DNA from: Cupriavidus gilardii
Lineage (GTDB): Bacteria > Pseudomonadota > Gammaproteobacteria > Burkholderiales > Burkholderiaceae
NCBI RefSeq assembly: GCF_013314895.1
Contig: NZ_JABTYE010000007.1
Coordinates: forward strand, 62,001 to 126,000
Direction: 5' to 3'
DNA: 64,000 nucleotides
Of this stretch, positions 37,653-46,907 are shown in pieces. The translations under genes and the position numbers were made by a program. Each line of letters opens with the position of its first letter. Within the stretch, counting starts at the first letter, position 1. Under the pieces are notes generated by a model that was not told where the DNA came from, made no database searches, and worked only from the letters and a program-made list of their open reading frames with translations.

Positions 37653-37902
37653 GGCCGGCAAGCAAGGCGCGCGCCCGTGAGGCGCGCCGCTGCGACGCCG
37701 TGTCGCAGTAGCGGGGAACTCCCAAAACCATCGCTTTACCCGAACATCCACCAAACACTTTCGTCAGATTTCCGAAAGAAGGCGGTATCCGGGCAACGCA
37801 CGATGGTGCCCCCGATCGCAAGGCAGGGCTGGCCGCACGCGTCACGCCAGTCCAGCGAGCGGAAGACATCAGGCAAGAACACAACAGGAGACTCGCGACA
37901 CC
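37653..37902. other. Gap with a short inverted repeat
   Basis: No gene is seen. An inverted repeat CTTTCG-N9-CGAAAG lies at 37758-37778, about 125 bases before the next start, and may be a regulator site. An ACAGGAGA ribosome site (about 37885-37892) belongs to the next gene. Confidence 0.3.
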
Positions 37903-38418
37903 ATGTCAGCCAACCTGTACGACGCCAAGGAACCGCTGCTGCGCTGTCTGCAAGAGAATCTGGCCGGTTGGCATTCGGCCCTTGACCACGTTCTGTCGCA
38001 ATCCGGCATATCGACGACGGAATGGCATCTGCTGCAACACCTGGCCCACCGGCAGCACGCCGAACCGGATCGCATCACGGCGGCTTGTGCATTGCCGTGG
38101 CTCCAGGCCGAAGAATTCGAGGCGATGGTCCGCAGCCTGTCGGACCAGGGATGGCTGGAAGCGCAGCCGAGCCACCATGCGGCCGGGCCGATTCCGGTGA
38201 TCCGCTCGAGCGCCAGCCAGCGCATGGACAAGCTGGGTCAGGCGATCAAGGCGCTGCAGTCGGTGTGGGTGTCGCCGCTGAGCCTCGAAGAGCGCGGCAT
38301 GATGATCAGCTATCTGACCCGGATGCAACGCCAGCTGGAGCGGCTGGCGCCGCGCAATGGGGCGGCCCGCAGCAGCGTGACCCGAGGCGCCTCGGACCGC
38401 AGGGTACTGGTGCGCTGA
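37903..38418 (+). CDS. MarR-like winged-helix protein
   Basis: The 171-residue protein resembles the MarR fold by pattern: a long first helix, WHLLQHLAHR, a recognition-like segment (ITAACALPWLQAEEFEAMVRSL), a GWLE turn and a C-terminal dimer helix (MMISYLTRMQRQLERL). It would be a small dimeric DNA-binding protein. The assignment rests on pattern only. No target is obvious next to it. The C-terminal 20 residues are basic and disordered. Confidence 0.55.
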   Translation: MSANLYDAKEPLLRCLQENLAGWHSALDHVLSQSGISTTEWHLLQHLAHRQHAEPDRITAACALPWLQAEEFEAMVRSLSDQGWLEAQPSHHAAGPIPVIRSSASQRMDKLGQAIKALQSVWVSPLSLEERGMMISYLTRMQRQLERLAPRNGAARSSVTRGASDRRVLVR

Positions 38419-38467
38419 TCCGCTGATCCGTGATCCGCTGCGTTGCCGAGCTACGGGCGTCTGCGCG

Positions 38468-39451
38468 TTACGCGCCGGCACTGGCCCGATATTGCGGCCA
38501 TATCGCACGCGGTTGCGGGCAGACCGCATCGCGCGGCAACTGCAACAGGGTCAGGCCGAATCGACACCGTCCGCTACCGACCGTTCCCAACGACGCTTCG
38601 ATCAGCTGGCCGCCGGCCGGCGCCCGCGCAAACCAGTCCGACATCGCCACGCGGCGTTCGTGTACCACGGCAGCCTGCATGACATCGCTCGACGATCCGA
38701 CCGCGCACTGCCCCTCTCTGGCCGGAACCGCTGCCGCATCGATCCGCCAGCCCGCGGAACACGCCGTTTCACTGAGCCAGCTGGCGCGCACCGTCCCGCC
38801 GTCGTCGAGTACCAGCACGGCCTTCTGCGCGGTACGCGCCAGCCATCGCCGGGCGGCATGCAGCAGCGGAACCTGCAGTTGGTCCGCGAAGGCGATCAGC
38901 ACGTCGCCATCGACATGGCGAGTCAGGCCAAGAGCGCAGGCCGCCGCCGGCATCGTCAGGCGGGCCGCGAAGCTGTAGGCCAGCGCCGCCGGGCTGTCGT
39001 CATCGGCCAGCGAATACAGACTGTCTCGTCGGCATTCGAAGGCATCGGTATCGGCCTGCTCCCCCATGGCGTAGCAGGCCAGCAGCCACGCCTGCACGAA
39101 GCGCGTCTCGCACGGATCGAGCGTGGCCTGGTGCAGCAGCGACCAGCCTCCGGTGCCGGTCCGGTACAACACGCCGTCGATGTCGCCGAGGTCCGCCGCC
39201 TGGACCGATACGATCGGATCGCGCCGGCGCAGAATGGCCGCGGCGCGGAGCGCGAGCGCGCCCACGTCGAGCGGCGCAGTCGGCGGCGCGGGGCAGGCCT
39301 CGCGCAATGCGGCGATGATGGGAAAGCATGGCGGACGAGCCGGCTCGTCCGTCGTCAATCCGAAATGCGGAGCCCAGCCGCGCGCGCCGGCACCCGGGTG
39401 TGCGACCCCGGCTGCCGTGCCGGCAAGGCGGACGCGTTGAAGCTGTTTCAT
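38468..39451 (-). CDS. Unknown protein, perhaps a degenerate ImmA/IrrE-type peptidase fold
   Basis: This 327-residue protein is not a clear family member. A middle segment (about residues 115-205) recalls ImmA/IrrE (DUF955) proteins: after an RF-type strand comes a helix, then LAYSFAARLTMPAAACALGL, in which FAxxLxMP is the family hallmark, and IAFADQLQVPLLHAARRWL. The zinc-binding HExxH is missing: the matching place reads QAWLLACYAMG, so peptidase activity is not expected. The C-terminal part may be a GAF-like sensor. GGAGG lies 7 bases before the ATG at 39451. Low confidence in any function. Confidence 0.45.
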   Translation of the reverse strand: MKQLQRVRLAGTAAGVAHPGAGARGWAPHFGLTTDEPARPPCFPIIAALREACPAPPTAPLDVGALALRAAAILRRRDPIVSVQAADLGDIDGVLYRTGTGGWSLLHQATLDPCETRFVQAWLLACYAMGEQADTDAFECRRDSLYSLADDDSPAALAYSFAARLTMPAAACALGLTRHVDGDVLIAFADQLQVPLLHAARRWLARTAQKAVLVLDDGGTVRASWLSETACSAGWRIDAAAVPAREGQCAVGSSSDVMQAAVVHERRVAMSDWFARAPAGGQLIEASLGTVGSGRCRFGLTLLQLPRDAVCPQPRAIWPQYRASAGA

Positions 39452-39479
39452 GCTCGAACCCTCCGCGCCCGACACCGCC

Positions 39480-40637
39480 TCAATCGCGCAGCAGCTGCTT
39501 GGCGATGATCATCTGCTGAATCTGCGTGGTGCCTTCGTACAGGCGCAGCAGGCGAACGTCGCGATAGAAGCGTTCGGCCTTGTACTCGGCGATATAGCCG
39601 GCGCCGCCGTGGATCTGCACCGCGCGATCGGCGACGCGGCCGACCATCTCGGTACAGAACATCTTGACGCACGAGGCCAGCATGCTGACTTCGGGATCGC
39701 TCTTGCCCGGCTCCTTGGCGTCGTAGCGCTGCGCGCAATCGCGCACCATCGACAGGCCGGCGTAGAGTTCGGCCTGGCTGTCGGCCAGCATGCCCTGGAT
39801 CAGCTGGAATTCGCCGATCGGGCGGCCGAACTGCTTGCGGTCCTTGGCGTAGGCCACCGCATCGGTCAGCAGGCGGTGCGCCATGCCGCAGGCCAGCGCC
39901 GAGATATGCAGGCGGCCGCGGTCGAGCACCTTCATCGCGGTCTTGAAACCCACGCCCGGCACACCGCCGATGATGTTGGCAGCCGGCACGCGCACGTTCT
40001 CGAGCACCACGTCGCAGGTCTTGGTGCCGCGCTGGCCCATCTTCTTGTCCGGCTTGCCCAGCGAGATCCCCGGCGTATCGGCCGGCACGATAAAGGCCGA
40101 AATGCCGGACGCGCCCGGCCCGCCGGTGCGCGCCATCAACGTGAAGGCGCCCGCGCGCGGCGCATTGGTGATGAAGCGCTTGGTGCCGTTGATCACATAG
40201 TGATCGCCGTCCAGTTCGGCCTTGGTCTGCAGCGAGGCCGCGTCCGAGCCCGCGTTCGGCTCGGTCAGCGCGAACGAGATGATCAGCTCGCCGCTGGCGA
40301 TGCGCGGCAGATAGTTCTGCTTCTGCTCCTCGGTGCCATCCATCAGGATGCCCTGCGAGCCGATGCCGACGTTGGTGCCGAACACCGAGCGGAAGGCCAG
40401 CGCGGTATGGCCGAGGTCGTAGACGACATCGCACTCCTGCGACATCGACAGACCGATGCCGCCGTAATTTTCCGGAATCGAGATGCCGAACAGGCCCATC
40501 TCCTTCATGTCGGCCACGATGTCGGCCGGCACGTCGTCGGTTTCCTCGAGGATGTCCTCGGCGGGCTTCAGGCGCTCTTCGATGAAACGCTGCACCGAGG
40601 CGCGCAGCAGCGAAAACGATTCGGTGTCCAGGGTCAT
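39480..40637 (-). CDS. Acyl-CoA dehydrogenase
   Basis: The 385-residue protein is a typical acyl-CoA dehydrogenase with FALTEPNAGSDAASL in the beta domain, QIHGGAGYIAEYKAERFYRD in the C-terminal domain and the catalytic Glu in LYEGTTQIQ. It would oxidise a short- or medium-chain acyl-CoA with FAD and pass electrons to electron transfer flavoprotein. GGAGA precedes the ATG at 40637. It is divergent from a LysR gene that probably regulates it. The exact chain length is not visible. Confidence 0.92.
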   Translation of the reverse strand: MTLDTESFSLLRASVQRFIEERLKPAEDILEETDDVPADIVADMKEMGLFGISIPENYGGIGLSMSQECDVVYDLGHTALAFRSVFGTNVGIGSQGILMDGTEEQKQNYLPRIASGELIISFALTEPNAGSDAASLQTKAELDGDHYVINGTKRFITNAPRAGAFTLMARTGGPGASGISAFIVPADTPGISLGKPDKKMGQRGTKTCDVVLENVRVPAANIIGGVPGVGFKTAMKVLDRGRLHISALACGMAHRLLTDAVAYAKDRKQFGRPIGEFQLIQGMLADSQAELYAGLSMVRDCAQRYDAKEPGKSDPEVSMLASCVKMFCTEMVGRVADRAVQIHGGAGYIAEYKAERFYRDVRLLRLYEGTTQIQQMIIAKQLLRD

Positions 40638-40776
40638 GGCGATCTCCGTGGGAATGCGGTAATGCGGTGAATGCGTGAAGGAAGGGTGGCAGCCCTGGCC
40701 GGCAGCGGCCCTGGGCAGGGACCGGCCGACTCTGCAATGCGGGCGGATTGGCGTCATGGTACGCCGCCGCCGAATT

Positions 40777-40829
40777 TTGACAATCCACGCCAGCTTGGAC
40801 AGAATGGGCAGCCATATTTGACAATCCGC
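40777..40829 (+). promoter_or_regulatory. TTGACAATCC direct repeats and candidate LysR promoter
   Basis: Two copies of TTTGACAATCC (within 40777-40788 and 40818-40829) are spaced 41 bp, about four helical turns. The first contains a perfect -35 TTGACA (40779-40784) followed after 17 bases by CAGAAT. It may drive the LysR gene, and the repeats may be the operator for this divergent region. Confidence 0.45.
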
Positions 40830-40882
40830 CGACACCACCGCCTTCCCGGCGCCTCGTCCGAGCCTTTCCCGCCCATTTCGCC

Positions 40883-41806
40883 ATGATGGACCTGAACGCC
40901 CTGCGCCTGTTCGTCGATATCGTCGACGCCGGCAACCTGTCCGCCGCCGCACGCAAGCTGAAGATGACGCGGGCCAATGTCAGCTACCGGCTCAAGGCGC
41001 TGGAAGAGGAGCTGGGCGTGCAACTGTTGCGCCGGACCACGCGGCATGTCGAGCCGACCCCGGTCGGCGCCGGCCTCTACGAACATGGCCGCAACATCCT
41101 GGCCGAGGTCGCCGCCGCCGACGCGCTGATCAGCAATATGGGCAAGACGCTGCAGGGCCATGTGCGGCTGTCGGTGCCGACCGGGCTCGGCCACGCGCTG
41201 CTGTCGCCGCTGCTGGTGCAGTTCAAGCACCGCTATCCGGACATCACGCTCGATGTGGTGTTCGACAACCGCATCCACAACCTGGTCTCGGAGGACGTCG
41301 AGGTCGCGCTGCGGATCATCTCGACGCCGCCCGATTCGGTGGTGGCCACCGAAATCGGCGTGGTCGACTGGGTGGTGTGCGCTTCGCCGGCCTATCTGGC
41401 CGCGCATCGCGCCCCGCAATCGCTCGCGGACCTGCAGCGCCATGCAATCGTCTGCGCGTCGCCGGTGGGGCAGAAGCTGAAGGCCTTCGGCACACGCGCC
41501 GGCGAGGACGAACGCGAGCAGGTCGCGCTGGAACCGACGCTGAGCTCCGAGAACTTTGCCTTCCTGAAGGAGGCCGTGCTGGGCGACCTCGGCATCGGCA
41601 TCTTTCCGCTCTACGCGATCGGACGGGAGCTCGCCGCCGGCCTGTTGAGTCCGGTATTGCGCGACTACCGCATCAGCGTGTTCGGCAGCCGGCTGTTTAT
41701 GCTGACCTTGCCGAACCGCTACCAGACCATGGCCACGCGCTGCCTGCTGACGTTCCTGAAGGGGGAATTGCAGGCCATCTGGCCGCGTCTGGCCGTGATG
41801 GCGTAA
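40883..41806 (+). CDS. LysR family transcriptional regulator
   Basis: This 307-residue protein belongs to the LysR group with MDLNALRLFVDIVDAGNLS and a helix-turn-helix AAARKLKMTRANVSYRLKALE. The effector domain spans about 90-300. It is divergent from the acyl-CoA dehydrogenase at 39480-40637, its likely target, and convergent with the LacI gene with only 1 base between stops. Confidence 0.9.
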   Translation: MMDLNALRLFVDIVDAGNLSAAARKLKMTRANVSYRLKALEEELGVQLLRRTTRHVEPTPVGAGLYEHGRNILAEVAAADALISNMGKTLQGHVRLSVPTGLGHALLSPLLVQFKHRYPDITLDVVFDNRIHNLVSEDVEVALRIISTPPDSVVATEIGVVDWVVCASPAYLAAHRAPQSLADLQRHAIVCASPVGQKLKAFGTRAGEDEREQVALEPTLSSENFAFLKEAVLGDLGIGIFPLYAIGRELAAGLLSPVLRDYRISVFGSRLFMLTLPNRYQTMATRCLLTFLKGELQAIWPRLAVMA

Positions 41807-41807
41807 C

Positions 41808-42818
41808 TCAGTTCGGCCCGCCCGTCGACGCGCGCTCGATCACGCGAAAGCCGACATCGACGATGCGCGGCTCCACCGGCAAGCCCTTGCACTTGTCCAG
41901 GATCAGCCGCGCCGCGATCTCGCCGATATGGGCGGCATCGACCTGGACCGTGGTCAGCGACGGCGCCATATGCGCGGACGCCTCCGCATCGCCGAAGCCG
42001 CAGACCGCCAGATCCTCGGGCACACGCAGCCCGCGCGCCTGCGCTTCGACCAGCACGCCCTGCGCCAGCTGATCCGAACTGCAGCAGATCGCCTGCAGCC
42101 GCGGTTCCTTCTCCAGCAGCTCGGCCAATGCGCGCCGTCCCAACGGAAGATTGCTGGGCGCCGGCACGACAGCGGTCGGCACCGCCCGGCCGAAAGTCGA
42201 CACGAAGGCCTCCGAGCGGATCCGCGCCCGGCGGTCATCGCCGGTGGCGATGCCCACGCGCTGCCAGCCCTTGGCAAGGAAATAGCCGGCCACTGCGCTG
42301 CCGACCTTGATGTGCGAGAAGCCGACCGCCATGTCGACCGGCCGGTCGCTGAGTTCCCACGTCTCCACCACCGGAATGCCGGACTGCCGCAGGCGCTCGC
42401 GCGCCGCCTCGGACTGGATCAGCCCGGTGACCACGATGCCGTCCGGGCGCCGTCCGATCATCGCGTTGAGCAGCGCCTCTTCACGCGAATCGTCGTAGCT
42501 GCTCTGACCGAGGATCAGGTGATAGCCGGCGGCCTCGAGCGTCTCGGTCAACGCCTTGATCGTCGGCAGGAACTGCGTCACGCCGATGTCGGGCACGACC
42601 GCGGCCACCATCAGGCTGCGCCGCGACTTCAGGCCTCCCGCGATCAGGTTCGGGATATAGCCGACCGCCTCGGCCGCCTGCTGCACGCGCGCGATGGTCT
42701 TGGCCGACACCATGCCCGGATTGCTCAGCGCACGGGAAGCCGTAATCAGCGATACCCCCGCCTGGCGGGCGACGTCATGCAGGGTGACGGACTTGTTCTG
42801 CGCTTTGGTGGTGGCCAC
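41808..42818 (-). CDS. LacI family repressor of the galactarate/talarate operon
   Basis: The 336-residue protein has a LacI helix-turn-helix (VTLHDVARQAGVSLITASRALSNP), a hinge helix (PNLIAGGLKSRR) and a periplasmic-binding-like ligand domain. It is close to the GntR branch that responds to sugar acids. The start is GTG at 42818. It is divergent from a sugar-acid operon and the gap holds two palindromic operators, so it probably represses both itself and the operon until galactarate, talarate or a degradation product is present. Confidence 0.9.
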   Translation of the reverse strand: MATTKAQNKSVTLHDVARQAGVSLITASRALSNPGMVSAKTIARVQQAAEAVGYIPNLIAGGLKSRRSLMVAAVVPDIGVTQFLPTIKALTETLEAAGYHLILGQSSYDDSREEALLNAMIGRRPDGIVVTGLIQSEAARERLRQSGIPVVETWELSDRPVDMAVGFSHIKVGSAVAGYFLAKGWQRVGIATGDDRRARIRSEAFVSTFGRAVPTAVVPAPSNLPLGRRALAELLEKEPRLQAICCSSDQLAQGVLVEAQARGLRVPEDLAVCGFGDAEASAHMAPSLTTVQVDAAHIGEIAARLILDKCKGLPVEPRIVDVGFRVIERASTGGPN

Positions 42819-42947
42819 GTTTGGAGGTTCAGTTTCGGAACTGCGGGATTGGCGTCGGGTAATGGTCGACGGGCACGCGGCCTGGCAAAGGAGACTCAGG
42901 GAAAATCATGAGCAGCCTGCGTGCCGAACCGCGTTGACAGCGACAAT

Positions 42948-42963
42948 ATGACAACGTTAGCAT
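42948..42963 (+). promoter_or_regulatory. LacI-type operator O1 (imperfect)
   Basis: ATGACAACGTTAGCAT differs from the perfect palindrome at 43055-43070 at two positions and is centred on CG as in LacI-family operators. It is nearer the repressor gene and suits autoregulation. The two sites are 107 bp apart, suitable for looping. Confidence 0.65.
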
Positions 42964-43054
42964 TTCGCCAATACGTGCCCGTTCGTGTCACGCCGCGTCG
43001 AAAGTGCCCGACGCAAGGCATCCGACATTGTAACGGGCTTCCTTTGGCGCTGAA

Positions 43055-43070
43055 ATGACAACGTTGTCAT
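43055..43070 (+). promoter_or_regulatory. LacI-type operator O2 (perfect palindrome)
   Basis: ATGACAACGTTGTCAT is a perfect 16-bp palindrome centred on CG, the hallmark of LacI-family sites. It lies 72 bases before the dehydratase start. This supports control by the divergent repressor. Confidence 0.75.
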
Positions 43071-43141
43071 ACCGCGCCGCCCGCAAACGCAGCCACGCCG
43101 CCGAGCGCGGCCGGGACCACATAAAAACGGAGACTCTCCCC

Positions 43142-44278
43142 ATGCCCCTTGCCGCCGACCGCATCGCGTGGATCCGCCTGTCCAGCTGCTATCTGCCGCT
43201 GGCCACCCCGATCAGCGACGCCAAGGTGCTGACCGGCCGGCAGAAGCCGATGACCGAGGTCGCGATCCTGTTTGCCGAGATCGCCACTGCGGACGGGCGC
43301 GAGGGCCTGGGTTTCAGCTATTCGAAGCGCGCCGGCGGTCCGGGGCAGTACGCCCACGCCTGCGAACTCGCGCCGACGCTGCTGGGCGAAGACCCCAGCG
43401 ATATCGCGCGGCTGTGGGACAGGCTGTGCTGGGCCGGCGCGTCGGTCGGCCGCAGCGGCATCGCGACGCAGGCGATCGGCGCCTTCGACGTCGCGCTATG
43501 GGATCTGAAGGCGCGCCGCGCGGGCCTGTCGCTGGCCAAGCTGCTCGGCGCGCAGCGCGATGCCGTGCGCTGCTACAACACCTCGGGCGGCTTCCTGCAT
43601 ACGCCGCTGGACCAGCTGCTGATCAACGCCGCAGCCTCGGTCGAGCGCGGCATCGGCGGCATCAAGCTCAAGGTCGGCCAGCCGGACGGCACACGCGATC
43701 TCGAACGCGTCAGCGCCGTGCGCAAGCACCTTGGCGACGCCGTGCCGCTGATGGTCGATGCCAACCAGCAGTGGGACCGCCCGACCGCGCAGCGCATGTG
43801 CCGGACGCTGGAGCCGTTCAACCTGGTCTGGATCGAGGAACCGCTGGACGCCTACGACCACGAGGGCCACGCGGCGCTGGCCGCGCAGTTCGATACGCCG
43901 ATCGCCACCGGCGAGATGCTGACGAGCGCTGCCGAGCATTGGGACCTGATCCAGCACCGCGCCGCCGACTATCTGATGCCCGACGCGCCGCGCGTGGGCG
44001 GCATCACGCCCTTCCTGAAGGTCGCCGCGCTGGCCGAGCATGCCGGGCTGATGTTGGCCCCGCATTTCGCGATGGAGCTGCATATCCACTTGGCCGCGGC
44101 GTATCCGCGCGAGCCCTGGGTCGAGCATTTCGACTGGCTCGAGCCGCTGTTCAACGAGCGGCTGGAGATCCGCGATGGCCGCATCGTGGTGCCGACGCGG
44201 CCGGGCCTGGGCGTATCGATCAGCGGGCAGGCGCGGGCCTGGACCCGCGCGCAAATGGAATTCGGCGAGCGCCCGTAG
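43142..44278 (+). CDS. L-talarate/galactarate dehydratase (enolase superfamily)
   Basis: The 378-residue protein is a mandelate-racemase-like member of the enolase superfamily. As I recall the Salmonella L-talarate/galactarate dehydratase, its active-site residues are all found here at a constant offset of 20: Lys175 and Lys177 (IKLKVGQ), metal ligands Asp206, Glu232 and Glu258, and the Asp281/His308 dyad (PHFAMELH). It would dehydrate galactarate or talarate to 5-keto-4-deoxy-D-glucarate. The start at 43142 is chosen over the upstream frame because that would run through the operator. It leads an operon with a Bug receptor and GarD. Confidence 0.85.
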   Translation: MPLAADRIAWIRLSSCYLPLATPISDAKVLTGRQKPMTEVAILFAEIATADGREGLGFSYSKRAGGPGQYAHACELAPTLLGEDPSDIARLWDRLCWAGASVGRSGIATQAIGAFDVALWDLKARRAGLSLAKLLGAQRDAVRCYNTSGGFLHTPLDQLLINAAASVERGIGGIKLKVGQPDGTRDLERVSAVRKHLGDAVPLMVDANQQWDRPTAQRMCRTLEPFNLVWIEEPLDAYDHEGHAALAAQFDTPIATGEMLTSAAEHWDLIQHRAADYLMPDAPRVGGITPFLKVAALAEHAGLMLAPHFAMELHIHLAAAYPREPWVEHFDWLEPLFNERLEIRDGRIVVPTRPGLGVSISGQARAWTRAQMEFGERP

Positions 44279-44359
44279 GCAGCCGTCGACGACAAGAGAC
44301 AGGCCTGCGCCAAGACCGGCCGTGCACGACAAGCCAAGACCAAACCTCAAGGAGACCCT

Positions 44360-45319
44360 ATGAAACGCCTGATCGCCACGCTGGCCCTCGGCCTTGCCAC
44401 CACCTTGTCCGCCCACGCCGCCTGGCCCGACAAGCCGGTCACGATGGTGGTGCCTTTCCCCGCCGGCGGTTCGACCGACGTGATTGCCCGGATCGTCGGC
44501 GCCAAGCTGCAGGAGCAGACCGGCGCCAGTTTCGTCGTGGAGAACAAGCCTGGCGCGGCCGGCGCGATCGGCGCCAGCTTCGTCAAGCGCGCGGCGGCGG
44601 ACGGCTATACGTTGCTGGTGTCGTCGCTGGGCCCGCTGGTCATCGCGCCGCATCTGATCAAGAACACGCCGTACGATCCCGGGCGCGATTTCGACTACAT
44701 CTCGGTGGCGGTGCAAGCCCCCAACATCCTGGCCGTGCCGGCGAACTCGCGCTTCCAGACGCTGCAGGAGGTGGTGGCCTATCTGAAGGCCAACCCCGGC
44801 AAGCTGACGTTCGCCTCGGCGGGCAACGGCACCAGCGACCATCTGACCGCCGAGCTGTTCTGGCAGCAGACCGGCACCAGCGGCACGCATGTCCCGTACA
44901 AGGGCGGCGCACCGGCGCTGAACGACCTGATCGGCGGCCAGATCGATGCGACCTTCATGAACATCAACACCGCGATGCCCCACGTCAAGGCCGGCAAGAT
45001 CCGCGCGCTGGCGATCACCAGCACGCAGCGCTCGCCGGTGCTGCCGGCGGTGCCGACCATGGAGGAGGCCGGCATCAAGAACCTGGTCGTGTATTCCTGG
45101 CAGGCCGTGGCGGCGCCCAAGGGGCTGCCCGCAGACATTCGCGATCGGCTGCACAAGGGCATCGTCGCCGGCCTGAACGACCCCGCGGTCAAGAACAAGC
45201 TGCTCGAGGTCGGCTTCGAGATCGTCGGCAACACGCCCGAACAGTTCACCCGCTTCCAGGCCGCCGAGTCGGCCCGATGGAAGCGCGTCATCGAAACCGG
45301 AAAGATCACCGCCGACTGA
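44360..45319 (+). CDS. Bug/TctC family periplasmic receptor, likely for sugar acids
   Basis: This 319-residue receptor has a signal peptide (about 1-20, ending AHA) and the Bug signature [19 protein letters not shown], then VENKPGAAG and [25 protein letters not shown] precedes the ATG. It sits between two galactarate dehydratases, so galactarate, talarate or another aldarate is the likely ligand. Membrane subunits of the transporter are not in the window. Confidence 0.9.
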   Translation: MKRLIATLALGLATTLSAHAAWPDKPVTMVVPFPAGGSTDVIARIVGAKLQEQTGASFVVENKPGAAGAIGASFVKRAAADGYTLLVSSLGPLVIAPHLIKNTPYDPGRDFDYISVAVQAPNILAVPANSRFQTLQEVVAYLKANPGKLTFASAGNGTSDHLTAELFWQQTGTSGTHVPYKGGAPALNDLIGGQIDATFMNINTAMPHVKAGKIRALAITSTQRSPVLPAVPTMEEAGIKNLVVYSWQAVAAPKGLPADIRDRLHKGIVAGLNDPAVKNKLLEVGFEIVGNTPEQFTRFQAAESARWKRVIETGKITAD

Positions 45320-45341
45320 CGGCGGCACAGGAGAAACGCTC

Positions 45342-46907
45342 ATGATGCAAACGGCGAGCCGCAGCGCCGGCCAACCGCTCTATATCCGCATGCACGACGC
45401 GGACAACGTCGCCATCGTCGCCAACGACGGCGGACTGCCGGCCGGCACTGTCTTCCCGTGCGGGCTGCAGCTGGTCGAGAAGGTGCCGCAGGGCCACAAG
45501 GTCGCGCTGGTCGATCTCGACGAGGGCGCGCCGGTGCGGCGCTACAACGTCGTCATCGGCTACACGCTCAAGGCCCTGCCGCGCGGCAGCTGGATCCACG
45601 AGCGCGTGCTGCGGATGCCTTCCGCGCCGGAGCTCGACGCGTTGCCGATCGCCAACCGCGTGCCGCCCGCGCTGCCGCCGCTGGAGGGCTACACCTTTCA
45701 GGGCTACCGCAACGCCGATGGCTCGGTCGGCACGCGCAACATCCTGGCGATCACGACCACGGTGCAGTGCGTGGCCGGCGTGGTGGACTTCGCCGTGCGC
45801 CGGATCAAGGCCGAGCTGCTGCCGCGCTATCCGAACGTCGACGATGTGGTGGCGCTCGAACACGGCTATGGCTGCGGCGTCGCCATCGACGCCCCCGATG
45901 CCATCATTCCGATCCGCACGATTCGCAACCTCGCGCTCAATCCCAACTTCGGCGGCGAAGTGATGATCGTCAGCCTGGGCTGCGAGAAGCTGCAGCCGAC
46001 GCGGCTGATCGAGTCGGGCACGATCCCGCTGCAGGTCGAGGGCGGTGCGCCCGACGTGGTGTGCCTGCAGGACGAGCGCCATGTCGGCTTCGGCTCGATG
46101 ATCGATTCGATCCTGGAGACGGCCGAGCGTCATCTGCAACGCCTGAACGCGCGCCGGCGCGAGACGTGCCCGGCGTCGGAACTGGTCGTCGGCGTGCAGT
46201 GCGGCGGCAGCGATGCGTTCTCGGGCGTCACGGCAAACCCCGCCGTGGGCTTTGCCACCGACCTGCTGGTGCGCGCCGGCGCCACCGTGATGTTCTCCGA
46301 GGTCACCGAGGTGCGCGACGGCATCGACCAGCTGACCGCGCGCGCGGCAACGCCCGAGGTCGCGCAGGCGATGATCGAGCAGATGGCGTGGTACGACAAT
46401 TACCTGCGCAAGGGCAGTGTCGACCGCAGCGCCAACACTGCGCCGGGCAACAAGATGGGCGGCCTGTCGAACATCGTCGAGAAGGCGATGGGCTCGATCG
46501 TCAAGTCGGGCACCGGCCCGATCCACGGCGTGGTGGCCCCCGGCGAGAAGGCGACGCAAAAGGGCCTGCTCTACGCGGCGACGCCGGCCAGCGACTTTAT
46601 CTGCGGCACGCTGCAACTGGCGGCCGGCATCAACCTGCATGTGTTCACCACGGGCCGCGGCACGCCGTACGGACTGGCCGAAGTCCCGGTGATCAAGGTC
46701 GCCACGCGCAGCGACCTCGCGCGCCGCTGGCACGACCTGATGGACATCGACGCCGGCAAGATCGCGACTGGCGAAGCCACCATCGAAGAGGTGGGCTGGC
46801 AGCTGTTCCACACGATGCTCGACGTGGCCAGCGGCCGGAAGTCGTATGCCGAGCAGTGGAAGCTGCAGAACTCCCTTGTGCTGTTCAATCCGGCGCCGGT
46901 GACTTGA
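45342..46907 (+). CDS. garD: Galactarate dehydratase of the GarD/UxaA family
   Basis: The 521-residue protein matches galactarate dehydratase GarD (523 residues in Escherichia coli) over its full length. It has an N-terminal SAF-type domain (about 15-85), [14 protein letters not shown], a Cys in [28 protein letters not shown], and a C-terminal metal-type domain with [10 protein letters not shown]. It would remove water from D-galactarate. AGGAGA precedes the start. It ends in a 23-bp convergent overlap with eutC. Altronate dehydratase is the main alternative, but the operon context favours galactarate. Confidence 0.88.
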   Translation: MMQTASRSAGQPLYIRMHDADNVAIVANDGGLPAGTVFPCGLQLVEKVPQGHKVALVDLDEGAPVRRYNVVIGYTLKALPRGSWIHERVLRMPSAPELDALPIANRVPPALPPLEGYTFQGYRNADGSVGTRNILAITTTVQCVAGVVDFAVRRIKAELLPRYPNVDDVVALEHGYGCGVAIDAPDAIIPIRTIRNLALNPNFGGEVMIVSLGCEKLQPTRLIESGTIPLQVEGGAPDVVCLQDERHVGFGSMIDSILETAERHLQRLNARRRETCPASELVVGVQCGGSDAFSGVTANPAVGFATDLLVRAGATVMFSEVTEVRDGIDQLTARAATPEVAQAMIEQMAWYDNYLRKGSVDRSANTAPGNKMGGLSNIVEKAMGSIVKSGTGPIHGVVAPGEKATQKGLLYAATPASDFICGTLQLAAGINLHVFTTGRGTPYGLAEVPVIKVATRSDLARRWHDLMDIDAGKIATGEATIEEVGWQLFHTMLDVASGRKSYAEQWKLQNSLVLFNPAPVT

